A DNA stretch of 64,000 nt from Clostridiales bacterium. GTDB lineage: Bacteria; Bacillota; Clostridia; Oscillospirales; Acutalibacteraceae. The stretch spans positions 1-64,000 of the forward strand of contig JAILOG010000007.1 of assembly GCA_024690965.1 (NCBI GenBank). Direction: 5' to 3'. Below the pieces are notes generated by a model. The model saw only the letters and a list, made by a program, of their open reading frames with translations. It did no database searches and was not told the origin of the DNA. A program made the translations under genes and the position numbers. Shown here in pieces: positions 53,826 through 62,264 of this stretch (positions are counted from its first letter, which is position 1; each line of letters opens with the position of its first letter).

Positions 53826-54470
53826 TCAGCGCACCTCCTTGTCTATCCAATTTTCGCCGTTATATTCTTCTATCTGCTGTGACATCTTTTCAACATAAGC
53901 TTTTAATCCGGTATCTTCTCCTAAGTCCTGCGCATACCATACATTTGACCGCCCGAAACCGAATTTGTAGCCATCATGACCGCTTCTCGGAACAATCCAC
54001 TTTGCCAAATAGCGTTCACCTAAGGGAAGTAAAACACAATTATCTTTTTTGTCAATAAAATTAAACTGTTGAATATATCCGCTCTCAAAATTAATTTCCT
54101 GAGGATATCTGTAAACAGTGGCGTTTTTGTACCAACCTACTACCCTTACTCCGTCGATCTTATTGGACTTGGCGCAAAAAACAACTATCACATTGTCTAC
54201 AAGTTCTTGATTTTTTGCCAGCTCTAAACCGTTGATTTTTTCAATATGTAATTCGGTGTCTTTTTCTTTTGAAGTCCTGGCAAGCATTACAAAGCCTGCA
54301 CAGTAATCTGTATTATCGTTGGGAAAGTTAAAGTAATCAAAATTGTTGGCTTCGTGCGCATTTTTGTACTTATTGACATACGAGCCTCCATTTTCAGGTT
54401 CATCAACACCGTCGATGATACCTTTGTAATAATTCATGCGTGCAATGTTGCAGAAAATAATGGGTTTCAT
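53826..54470 (-). CDS. 214-aa protein of the helicase operon, possible sensor or binding module
   Basis: The start at 54470 follows AAAGGG by 7 nt; an ATG six codons earlier overlaps that site. The chain begins MKPIIFCNIARMNYYKG, followed by GGSYVNK, VVFCAKSNKIDGVRVVGWYK and NATVYRYPQ. I have a memory of this block as a stand-alone or N-terminal module next to nucleases and helicases, but cannot name the family. No catalytic triad is obvious. The product is soluble and about half beta strand. Translation is coupled to the helicase gene (1-nt gap). It may recognise DNA or a modified base for the helicase; that is inference only. Confidence 0.65.
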   Translation of the reverse strand: MKPIIFCNIARMNYYKGIIDGVDEPENGGSYVNKYKNAHEANNFDYFNFPNDNTDYCAGFVMLARTSKEKDTELHIEKINGLELAKNQELVDNVIVVFCAKSNKIDGVRVVGWYKNATVYRYPQEINFESGYIQQFNFIDKKDNCVLLPLGERYLAKWIVPRSGHDGYKFGFGRSNVWYAQDLGEDTGLKAYVEKMSQQIEEYNGENWIDKEVR

Positions 54471-54528
54471 AATAAAACGCCCTTTCATAATAAATTTCAG
54501 CTACGGCAACGAATATTTGATTGGAAAA

Positions 54529-54687
54529 TTATAAATATTGCTCTGTCGTTTGCTGTGGCTCTATTATATCGCTACAATATCCTTCATTCGAGGGAATAGT
54601 TTTCCCTTTTTTATAATGGATTAAATATTTGTTAAAATCTTGTTTAAATTGAATTATCATTTCAGATATGTGCTTTTCTGAACCCAT
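54529..54687 (-). CDS. 52-aa small protein inside the helicase operon
   Basis: A short gene found by reading the gap between two operon members. ATG at 54687 is preceded by AGGGAG with 8-nt spacing, and it ends at TAA 54529-54531. The first half is amphipathic (SEKHISEMIIQFKQDF), the second polar with PSNEGYCSD. It begins 17 nt after the stop of the 158-aa gene and ends 58 nt before the 214-aa gene. Its placement and ribosome site make it a likely fourth component; function unknown. Confidence 0.6.
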   Translation of the reverse strand: MGSEKHISEMIIQFKQDFNKYLIHYKKGKTIPSNEGYCSDIIEPQQTTEQYL

Positions 54688-54704
54688 AAGTCATTCTCCC
54701 TGCT

Positions 54705-55181
54705 TCATTTGCGCTCTCTCATCGAAATGCTCTTTCCGGTATAGTGCTCGTATTCATCAATAAAATCGTATATTGAATCAATACCCAATGCTCTTGCAAA
54801 AATGTAATCTCCTATGTTTTCATCCGTTAAGCCGCCTTCATCTGTAAGCTCAAACAGCGAGTCTGCTTCTTCTCTGCTTAGATTCATACCGATACAAAAC
54901 TTATACAGGGAAACCCTGGATGCTTTGCAACGTCTTGAGATTATTTTCTTATAAGTGTCCCAGCTTTGCTGGCAGTTTTCTTCCACCAGTTCGGCTACTT
55001 TAATTCTGCCACAGTTTAATTCTTTTTCAAGTTTTAATACAAAATCGTCAATTTTCTTAGCGAGAGCATACTTTCTCTTTTTAAAAACATTCATCTCTTG
55101 GGATGTTACTTGAAAAGCAACTCTTTCCTTTTCAAATTCACAAGTAAATTTTCTATTCTTCATTTCCTGTTCTGTTACCAT
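54705..55181 (-). CDS. 158-aa helical protein, probable first gene of the helicase operon
   Basis: A soluble, highly charged helical protein, unrecognised at the N-terminus. Residues 80-155 (SRRCKASRVSLYKFCIGMNLSREEADSLFEL, then NIGDYIFARALG and FIDEYEHYTGKSI) resemble the small HTH-like accessory proteins found with toxin or defence genes of Clostridia. AGGAG precedes the ATG by 8 nt. A promoter lies at 55270-55298. It may be the regulator or the sensor of the operon. Confidence 0.6.
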   Translation of the reverse strand: MVTEQEMKNRKFTCEFEKERVAFQVTSQEMNVFKKRKYALAKKIDDFVLKLEKELNCGRIKVAELVEENCQQSWDTYKKIISRRCKASRVSLYKFCIGMNLSREEADSLFELTDEGGLTDENIGDYIFARALGIDSIYDFIDEYEHYTGKSISMRERK

Positions 55182-55269
55182 GATTATATTCTCCTATTTA
55201 AAATCATTTCACTTATTATGAGTGCTGAAATCGTTGCAATAATTGATAAACGAAGTGCAAGCTTTTTTA

Positions 55270-55298
55270 ATTCTACATTTATTGAATTGTTTTGTCAA
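55270..55298 (-). promoter_or_regulatory. promoter of the helicase-metallopeptidase operon
   Basis: On the minus strand perfect TTGACA (55293-55298), a 17-nt spacer and TAGAAT (55270-55275), about 90 nt upstream of the first start codon. Confidence 0.75.
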
Positions 55299-55615
55299 TT
55301 GATTTTAAACATGTAGATGTCGCGATTTACGGCAATTTACAAAGACTATGGAATAATTGAAAGACACACAGAAGAGTGCAATGTCAGCTCTGTTGTTCAA
55401 AGTGTTTTTACCAGATGACCACATAGTTATTGCCTGAATTAAATCCGTCATAAACCTTTCAAGAAAGCTTAAGTGTTGATCCAGAAACGTTATAAGCTGT
55501 TTTGTTTATAACCAATGACAGTATAAAGTTATACATATTCTTTGATTGACAGAGAAATCCACCGGACTATTTGTTATATATCCTAAATATATTTGCGACT
55601 TTTTATTAATTTTCT
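55299..55615. other. intergenic gap between divergent defence operons
   Basis: AT-rich sequence with no credible reading frame on either strand and no strong hairpin. It separates the minus-strand helicase operon from the plus-strand type I restriction operon. Confidence 0.5.
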
Positions 55616-55644
55616 TGTAAAAATGCCTAATTAGTGCTATAATA
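55616..55644 (+). promoter_or_regulatory. promoter of the type I restriction operon
   Basis: TTGTAA (55616-55621), a 17-nt spacer and perfect TATAAT (55639-55644), 28 nt before the HTH gene. Confidence 0.7.
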
Positions 55645-55672
55645 GTGGTAATTCTTGCAAGGAGAGTGCCAA

Positions 55673-55906
55673 ATGAGCTTAGGTGATACAATTCGTGTAA
55701 CAAGGCAGAAAGCCTTTTATACTCAAGAGGATTTTGCGAAAAAACTTGATGTTGCGCTTTCAACGGTAAATCGTTGGGAGCTTGATAAGGTGCGTCCAAA
55801 TATGAAGGCAATGAAATCGATCAAGGCTTTTTGCGAAGAAAATGATCTTTCTTATGAACCCATTGAAAAAGAATGGCTTGAATCGGGACTGGGGGTGAAG
55901 AAATGA
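55673..55906 (+). CDS. XRE-family HTH regulator coupled to hsdR
   Basis: A 77-aa protein. The start at 55673 follows AAGGAGAG; six codons upstream belong to the leader. It is essentially one Cro/C1-type helix-turn-helix (LGDTIRVTRQKAFYTQEDFAKKLDVALSTVNRWE) with a short tail. Its stop overlaps the hsdR start (ATGA at 55903), so it is the first gene of the restriction operon and probably its controller, analogous to the C proteins of type II systems. Binding to its own promoter is inference. Confidence 0.85.
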   Translation: MSLGDTIRVTRQKAFYTQEDFAKKLDVALSTVNRWELDKVRPNMKAMKSIKAFCEENDLSYEPIEKEWLESGLGVKK

Positions 55907-58245
55907 GTACAATCATTCCGAAGAACCAAATGACCGAAGAGGATATAAAACTCAATTTCATAACACCTGCATTGCTTGATCGTGGATGGAAGGATAAAAT
56001 CACAATGGAGACCAAGCTCACCGACGGACGCATCAACCTCAAAGGCAATCTCGCTGTCCGTGAGAAGCCGAAGTTTGCCGACTACCTTCTGTATCTCGGT
56101 CCGAACTATCCTATCGCCGTTGTCGAGGCAAAGGACAACAACCATTCCGTTTCCTACGGTATGCAGCAAGCTATCACATATGCTCAGATGCTTGATTTGC
56201 CCTTCGCGTATAGCTCAAACGGGGACGGCTTTGCCGAGCACGACTTTCTTACAGGTAAAGAGCGCGAGATCGCGCTTGACGAATTCCCCACCGAAGAAGA
56301 GTTGATTGCCCGATATAAGGCAGAACGTCAAGCGAACGGCGACTTCTCTCAGAATCAGGAAACCATTATTGAACAGCCTTATTACTCGAGCCAGAACACC
56401 TACCCGCCGCGCTATTATCAGCGAATTGCAATCAATCGCACCTTAGATGCTATCGCGCAAGGACAGGACAGGATTTTGCTCGTCATGGCAACAGGAACGG
56501 GTAAAACATATACCGCCTTCCAGATTGTCTATCGACTTCTGAAAAGCGGCTTGAAAAAGAAAATACTGTATTTAGCTGACCGCAATATCCTTGTGGATCA
56601 GTCTATCCAACAAGACTTTGCTCCGTTGGAGAAGGTCACCCACAAGATAAACGTATCAAAAGACGATGCCAGCACCATTACATCCCATCAGGTCTACTTC
56701 TCCTTGTATCAGCAGCTTGTCGGCGAAGACGGAGAAGATCACTTCAGCCAGCTCTTCAAGCCCGACTTCTTTGACCTGATCATCGTTGACGAGTGCCACA
56801 GAGGATCGGCGAAAGAGGATAGCAAATGGCGTCTTATCCTCGAATACTTCAAGAACGCCACGCAGATCGGTATGACGGCAACGCCGAAAGAGACGAAGTA
56901 TGTCTCCAACATCAACTACTTCGGCGATCCGCTATATACCTATTCTCTCAGAGAAGGCATCGAGGACGGCTTCTTGGCTCCGTTCAAGGTCATCAACATC
57001 ACAACTGACATCGGTGATGGCTGGAGACCTACCGCTGGTCAGCTTGATAAAAACGGCAATCCTATTGAAGATCGCATCTATACCAACAGCGATTACGACT
57101 ATAATATCGTCATCGAAGACCGCATCCAACAGGTAGCGACAGAGATCACCAACTACCTGAAAGCCACAGACCGTATGGCAAAAACCATCGTCTTCTGCGC
57201 CACCGAAGACGCAGCCGAGCGGATGCGACAGGCTCTTGTCAATCTGAACGCTGATATGGTCAGGAAAAATCCCGACTATTGCGTCAGGATCACAGGCTCC
57301 GATCTCTACGGCAAGAGCAAGCTCGACTACTTTATATCCGTATCAGCTCCTTATCCCGTTATCGCCACGACATCCAAGCTGCTTTCGACAGGTGCCGATT
57401 GCAAGATGACAAAGCTCATCGTGCTGGATGAGATGATCGGCTCGATGACGGAATTCAAGCAAATCATCGGTCGCGGAACCCGTCTGCGCGAGAAAGAAGG
57501 CAAGACGCATTTTGTCGTTATGGACTTCCGTAATGTGTCGCGCCTGTTTGCCGATCCCGAATGGGACGGCCCAATCGAAATCGATCCGAACTACAAACCG
57601 CCACAGCCAAACGACGAGGAACCGCCAATCGGTCCGACTGACGGTCCGATTGATCCGCCGACGCCGAAGGTGAAGCCTATCGTCGATAAAGACGGCTGTC
57701 GTGTTGAGGTCATCTTCAAGACCGTATCGGTCTATGACGCTGACGGAAGACTGCTGCGTCAGGAAAGCATCACCGACTACACAAAGTCAAATATCCTCGG
57801 CGAATATGCGTCCCTTGACAACTTCATCAGACAATGGCGCATGGATCCAAAGAAGGAAAACATTCGCAATATGCTCCTTGAGCGCGGCATCGACCTTGAA
57901 ATGATGAAAGCGGATCAGGGAATGTCAGATGTTGACGATTTCGATTTTATCTGCCACGTTGCATTTGACAAAAAGCCTCTGACGCGGCGCGAACGTGCCG
58001 AAGGCGTCAAGAAGCGCGACTTTCTGAGCAAGTACAGCGGCGTTGCACGTGAGATCCTTGAAAGACTTCTTGACAAGTACATGAATACAGGCATATATGA
58101 GATTGAAAAGACAGATGTTCTCAAGCTTGACCCGTTTACGAAAATCGGCAAGCCTTCCAAGATCGCCGGCTATTTTGGCGGCAAAGAAGGCTATATGAAG
58201 GCAATACAGGAATTAAAAGAAGCAATATACAGCGAGGTAGCGTAA
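55903..58245 (+). CDS. hsdR: type I restriction enzyme R subunit
   Basis: A 780-aa EcoEI-type restriction subunit that translocates and cuts unmodified DNA. The nuclease motif VVEAKDNN (the ExK of PD-ExK) is near residue 72-80. The helicase part carries MATGTGKT near 196-203, DECHRGS near 295, MTATP near 323 and GRGTRLRE near 522. A C-terminal EcoEI-type domain ends the chain. It is coupled to the HTH gene (ATGA) and followed by hsdM after 1 nt. GC content is higher than that of the TIR and helicase genes around it. Confidence 0.93.
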   Translation: MSTIIPKNQMTEEDIKLNFITPALLDRGWKDKITMETKLTDGRINLKGNLAVREKPKFADYLLYLGPNYPIAVVEAKDNNHSVSYGMQQAITYAQMLDLPFAYSSNGDGFAEHDFLTGKEREIALDEFPTEEELIARYKAERQANGDFSQNQETIIEQPYYSSQNTYPPRYYQRIAINRTLDAIAQGQDRILLVMATGTGKTYTAFQIVYRLLKSGLKKKILYLADRNILVDQSIQQDFAPLEKVTHKINVSKDDASTITSHQVYFSLYQQLVGEDGEDHFSQLFKPDFFDLIIVDECHRGSAKEDSKWRLILEYFKNATQIGMTATPKETKYVSNINYFGDPLYTYSLREGIEDGFLAPFKVINITTDIGDGWRPTAGQLDKNGNPIEDRIYTNSDYDYNIVIEDRIQQVATEITNYLKATDRMAKTIVFCATEDAAERMRQALVNLNADMVRKNPDYCVRITGSDLYGKSKLDYFISVSAPYPVIATTSKLLSTGADCKMTKLIVLDEMIGSMTEFKQIIGRGTRLREKEGKTHFVVMDFRNVSRLFADPEWDGPIEIDPNYKPPQPNDEEPPIGPTDGPIDPPTPKVKPIVDKDGCRVEVIFKTVSVYDADGRLLRQESITDYTKSNILGEYASLDNFIRQWRMDPKKENIRNMLLERGIDLEMMKADQGMSDVDDFDFICHVAFDKKPLTRRERAEGVKKRDFLSKYSGVAREILERLLDKYMNTGIYEIEKTDVLKLDPFTKIGKPSKIAGYFGGKEGYMKAIQELKEAIYSEVA

Positions 58246-58246
58246 T

Positions 58247-59725
58247 ATGAGCAACTTAACAGGTTTTGTTAAAAGAATCAGAGACATTATGCGTAATGAC
58301 TCGGGCATCAACGGTGATGCACAGCGTATCGAACAGATCTCTTGGTTGCTGTTTTTGAAGGTGTACGACGCGAAGGAACAGGACTGGGAATTTGACGACG
58401 ACAGCTATCAATCCATCATCCCCGAGGAATGCCGCTGGGCAAACTGGGCGCACGATGACAGATCGGGCAGCGCCATGACAGGCGACAAGCTCATGGATTT
58501 CGTCAACAACACACTTTTCCCGACCTTAAAGACACTCCCCGTTGATGCTAACACACCCTTGAAGAAGGCAATCGTGCAGACCACCTTCGCCGACGCCAAC
58601 AACTATATGAAGGACGGCGTTTTGCTGCGTCAGGTCATCAATATCATTGACGAATTGCAGCTTGACGATTATGAAGAAAGCCACGCTTTCGGCGAGATAT
58701 ACGAATCCATTTTAAAAGAACTGCAAAGTGCCGGCTCGGCCGGTGAGTTTTATACTCCCCGTGCCGTTACCGACTTTATGGCGCAGATGATCGATCCGCA
58801 GGTCGGCGAGCACATGGCGGATTTCGCCTGCGGAACGGGTGGATTCATAACCAGTTGGCTGAAAGAACTTGAAAAGAAAGTAAAAACGACCGACGATCAG
58901 GCGGCATACGGCAATTCTATATACGGGATTGAGAAAAAACAGTTCCCGTATATGCTTTGCATTACGAATATGCTGCTCCATGGGCTTGACGTCCCGAAGG
59001 TGTATCACGACAATTCGTTATTAAAGGACGTTCTTGACTATACGGAGGATGATCAGTTTGATGTGATCCTTATGAATCCTCCTTACGGCGGCAGCGAGAA
59101 AGCCGACGTCAAAAACCATTTCCCCGACGACCTTGCATCCAGTGAGACAGCCGACCTCTTTATGGCTGTTATCATGTACCGTCTGAAAAAGGACGGCAGA
59201 GCCGCCGTTATCCTGCCCGACGGTTTCCTGTTCGGCACCGATAACGCGAAGATCAATCTGAAAAAGAAGCTGCTGTCCGAATTTAATCTGCATACGATCA
59301 TCCGTATGCCGAGCAGCGTCTTCTCTCCCTATACATCCATCACAACGAACATCCTGTTCTTCGACCATACAGGCAAGACCGAGAACACATGGTTCTACCG
59401 TCTGGATATGCCCGAGGGCTACAAGCATTTCAGCAAGACAAAGCCGATGAAGCTCGAGCATTTTCAGCCTGTTCTGGATTGGTGGGACAAACGCGAAGAA
59501 ATCAACATCGACGGCTTTGACAAGGCAAAGAGCTTTACCTATCAAGAGCTGACGGAAGGCCTCGGCTTTAATCTTGATCAGTGCGGCTATCCTCACGAAG
59601 AAGAAGTTATCCTCGATCCGCGCGACCTGATTCAGAAATATGAGGAAGAACGCGCCTCTCTGAACGCTGAGATCGACCGCGTTCTCGCTGAGATCACCGC
59701 TATCCTCGGAGGTGCCGATCAATGA
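58247..59725 (+). CDS. hsdM: type I restriction-modification DNA methyltransferase
   Basis: A 492-aa adenine-N6 methyltransferase subunit. Residues 1-140 are the HsdM N-terminal helical domain (FVKRIRDIMRNDSG). Motif I is ADFACGTGGF near 190-199, and motif IV is NPPYGGS near 277-283. It modifies host DNA at the sequence read by HsdS. The stop overlaps the hsdS start (ATGA at 59722). No truncation is seen. Confidence 0.95.
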   Translation: MSNLTGFVKRIRDIMRNDSGINGDAQRIEQISWLLFLKVYDAKEQDWEFDDDSYQSIIPEECRWANWAHDDRSGSAMTGDKLMDFVNNTLFPTLKTLPVDANTPLKKAIVQTTFADANNYMKDGVLLRQVINIIDELQLDDYEESHAFGEIYESILKELQSAGSAGEFYTPRAVTDFMAQMIDPQVGEHMADFACGTGGFITSWLKELEKKVKTTDDQAAYGNSIYGIEKKQFPYMLCITNMLLHGLDVPKVYHDNSLLKDVLDYTEDDQFDVILMNPPYGGSEKADVKNHFPDDLASSETADLFMAVIMYRLKKDGRAAVILPDGFLFGTDNAKINLKKKLLSEFNLHTIIRMPSSVFSPYTSITTNILFFDHTGKTENTWFYRLDMPEGYKHFSKTKPMKLEHFQPVLDWWDKREEINIDGFDKAKSFTYQELTEGLGFNLDQCGYPHEEEVILDPRDLIQKYEEERASLNAEIDRVLAEITAILGGADQ

Positions 59726-61164
59726 CGCCGCAGGAATTAAAGAGCAGTATTTTGAATTTAGCGTTTCAAGGAAAACTTACGCAACAACAGGAAAATGATA
59801 CTCCTATTGACAATCTAATACGTGATTGTTGTGAAGATAAAGCCGATGCTATTGCAAAAGGTAAGTATAAAAAAGAGGCTTTTCGCGGTTCTGTTGTTTG
59901 TGATGATTATGACATTCCTGAAGCTTGGCGAATAATGCACATATCAGATATGTCTCTTTTTCAGGAGGGTCCTGGAATTCTATCAGTTGATTTTCGTCCT
60001 CAGGGCATACCGCTAATAAGAATCGCTGGAATGAAGACAGAAAGGCTCAGTCTTGAAGGATGCAATTTTCTTGATCCTGAAATGGTAAAAGGAAAATGGA
60101 GCCATTTCAAATTGGATTTAGGTGATATTGTGATAAGCACAAGTGCTTCAATGGATAAAGTGTGCGAGGTATATGATGACTGTGTGGGTGCAATTCCTTA
60201 TACTGGTCAGATTAGATTCAAAATGTATGGGGGAATAAATAAGGAGTATTTTAAATGGTTTATTCAATCACCTTTTTATATTCGTCAGATTAACGAACAA
60301 AAAGCAGGTGCCGCAATAAAGCATTATGGACCAACACATTTGAAAAAAATGACTATTCCAATTGCACCCCTAGAGGAACAAAAGCGGATCGTTGAAAGGA
60401 TTGAGGAACTGTTGCCCTTGATCGACCGCTATGAACAGGCATGGACCAAGCTCGAAGCCTTCAACAAGCGCTTCCCCTCGGATATGCAAAAATCTCTGCT
60501 CCAAATCGCTATACAGGGAAAGCTGGTCGAGCAGCGAGCCGACGAAGGCACGGGCGAAGAGCTGTTCAAGAGTTTATCCGTTTACCATAAAGGACTAAAG
60601 CCATGCAAGAATGAACTCAATTTTTCTTCTATGGATTTTGACCTTCCTGACAGTTGGCGTATGGTAGAATTAAATCAGCTATTTGATTTTGTTGATTATC
60701 GCGGAAAAACACCACATAAGATTAACGAAGGCGTTTTTTTGATAACTGCCTCAAATATCAAACAAGGTTATATGGACTACACGAGAAAAGAGTATATTTC
60801 TCGAGAAGAATACAATGGAAGGCAAAGTAGAGGTATAACACAAAAGGGAGACTTGCTGTTTACTACTGAAGCGCCGATGGGAAACGCTGCACTTTGCGAC
60901 TTGGATGAATGTTCTTGTGGTCAAAGAATAATCACTTTCAAGGAATACAAAGAACAAACTGCTTTCTCAAGTTTATTTATGTATTTCATTTTGTCTCCGC
61001 CATTTCAACAGCAGCTACTTGATAATTGCACTGGCACCACAGCAAAAGGAATAAAAGCTGATAAGTTGAAACATTTTTTGATTCCTTTGCCACCTTATGC
61101 TGAGCAGAAGCGCATTGTCGCCAAGCTGGAAGAAATCCTGCCTCTGTGCGAGAAATTGAAATGA
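59722..61164 (+). CDS. hsdS: type I restriction specificity subunit
   Basis: A 480-aa DNA-recognition subunit with two target-recognition domains (about 60-215 and 305-455), separated and ended by the conserved helices EEQKRIVERIEELLPLIDRYEQ and AEQKRIVAKLEEILPLCEKL. The recognition domains are AT-rich while the conserved helices are GC-richer, the usual sign of domain exchange. It ends on a 36-bp segment (61129-61164) that is repeated exactly after the TIR gene. Confidence 0.92.
   Translation: MTPQELKSSILNLAFQGKLTQQQENDTPIDNLIRDCCEDKADAIAKGKYKKEAFRGSVVCDDYDIPEAWRIMHISDMSLFQEGPGILSVDFRPQGIPLIRIAGMKTERLSLEGCNFLDPEMVKGKWSHFKLDLGDIVISTSASMDKVCEVYDDCVGAIPYTGQIRFKMYGGINKEYFKWFIQSPFYIRQINEQKAGAAIKHYGPTHLKKMTIPIAPLEEQKRIVERIEELLPLIDRYEQAWTKLEAFNKRFPSDMQKSLLQIAIQGKLVEQRADEGTGEELFKSLSVYHKGLKPCKNELNFSSMDFDLPDSWRMVELNQLFDFVDYRGKTPHKINEGVFLITASNIKQGYMDYTRKEYISREEYNGRQSRGITQKGDLLFTTEAPMGNAALCDLDECSCGQRIITFKEYKEQTAFSSLFMYFILSPPFQQQLLDNCTGTTAKGIKADKLKHFLIPLPPYAEQKRIVAKLEEILPLCEKLK
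61129..61164 (+). repeat. 36-bp direct repeat, left copy (end of hsdS)
   Basis: The last 36 bp of hsdS including its stop codon. An identical copy lies at 62225-62260. Match ends on both sides (G against C before, G against T after). Confidence 0.97.
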
Positions 61165-61174
61165 GGTGTTGTAA

Positions 61175-62218
61175 TTGAGCTTTTATAAGCTTCCGTCAAA
61201 CTCTGAGCAACTCCTTGGTGAGTTGGTAGTAGCAGAAAATCCATCAAAATATCTTTACAATAAATACAAAAATGCAAACTCTAAAGAACAAGATATACTA
61301 CGCGGAATAATAAAAGAACTACGTGAAAATGGGTATATCGATGTTATTTGGGCAGATAGTTGTCCGGTTAGAGTCAATCTGAATAATTCAGCAAGAACAT
61401 ATCAAGAACAGTTAGCGGAATACGAAAGGCAGACACAGTCTTTTCAAAGCCGGAGCACCGGAAAGAAATATACAAACATAGAACGAGTTAAAGAGCTAAT
61501 TCAGCGTGGTGAAAGAATAGGAAAAGAAGAATACCATCCGGCAGATGGTGGTTTCCCATTTTCGTATGTTGATGGTCCACAGTGTGACCAGTGGATGAAT
61601 GAAATAAAAACCTTTAATGAAAGATATCTGCAACAACACCCACTATACAAAAGCATTAATGAAACATTTTATAGATATAAAAGAGAGGATTCTGCTTTTG
61701 ATACTATGATGGGATATTTGAGAGCACTTGCAGATGATGAAGAGTTTTGGGAAACATCTGAATTAATGGAGAAAACAAACATGTACGATGTATTCATTTC
61801 TCATGCAAGTAAAGACAAATTAGATTATGTGGATAAATTGAAAGAATCTCTTGACAAACTTGGAGTAAAAGTTTTCTATGACAAGGACACGATCGAATGG
61901 GGCGATAACTGGAAAAACAATATTATGGAAGGCGTTCAAAAAGCTGAATTTGCCATTATCGTTATTTCAGAAAATTTCTTCGGTCGCGAATGGACAGAAT
62001 TAGAATTAGATGAATTTCTACACCGTCAAAACACTACCGGTCAAAAAATTATACTGCCAATCTTTTATAATATCACTGATAAACAGTTAAAAGATAAATA
62101 TCCTGAAGTTGCCGATATACAAGGACTCAAATCATCTGAACATTCTTGTGATGAAATTACACTACTATTTGCCAGACAACTAATAAAGAGACTAAAATCG
62201 AAAAAAAGCATTGTCTAA
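61175..62218 (+). CDS. TIR-domain effector inside the type I restriction operon
   Basis: A 347-aa protein with a TTG start preceded by GAGGTG (6-nt spacing), 10 nt after hsdS. Residues 1-75 look like a small winged-helix or wHTH region (EQDILRGIIKELRENGYIDVIWAD). Residues 80-200 are unassigned. Residues 203-345 are a TIR domain: YDVFISHASKDK, the VKVFYDKDTIEWGDNW loop, AIIVISENFF, and EWTELELDEFL with Glu277 at the position of the catalytic NADase residue. Bacterial TIR effectors deplete NAD when a partner senses infection. Here the partner may be the restriction complex or an absent protein. AT-rich compared with hsdR and hsdM. Confidence 0.85.
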   Translation: MSFYKLPSNSEQLLGELVVAENPSKYLYNKYKNANSKEQDILRGIIKELRENGYIDVIWADSCPVRVNLNNSARTYQEQLAEYERQTQSFQSRSTGKKYTNIERVKELIQRGERIGKEEYHPADGGFPFSYVDGPQCDQWMNEIKTFNERYLQQHPLYKSINETFYRYKREDSAFDTMMGYLRALADDEEFWETSELMEKTNMYDVFISHASKDKLDYVDKLKESLDKLGVKVFYDKDTIEWGDNWKNNIMEGVQKAEFAIIVISENFFGREWTELELDEFLHRQNTTGQKIILPIFYNITDKQLKDKYPEVADIQGLKSSEHSCDEITLLFARQLIKRLKSKKSIV

Positions 62219-62224
62219 TAACAC

Positions 62225-62260
62225 GAAGAAATCCTGCCTCTGTGCGAGAAATTGAAATGA
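62225..62260 (+). repeat. 36-bp direct repeat, right copy
   Basis: An exact copy of 61129-61164, 1096 bp downstream. The tail of hsdS is thus present a second time as untranslated DNA just before the next gene. Confidence 0.97.
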
Positions 62261-62264
62261 TATT

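Noticed and set aside
59021-59722. A 233-codon minus-strand frame opposite hsdM
   Set aside because: The hsdM frame carries the methyltransferase motifs and is operon-coupled; the opposite frame has no ribosome site.
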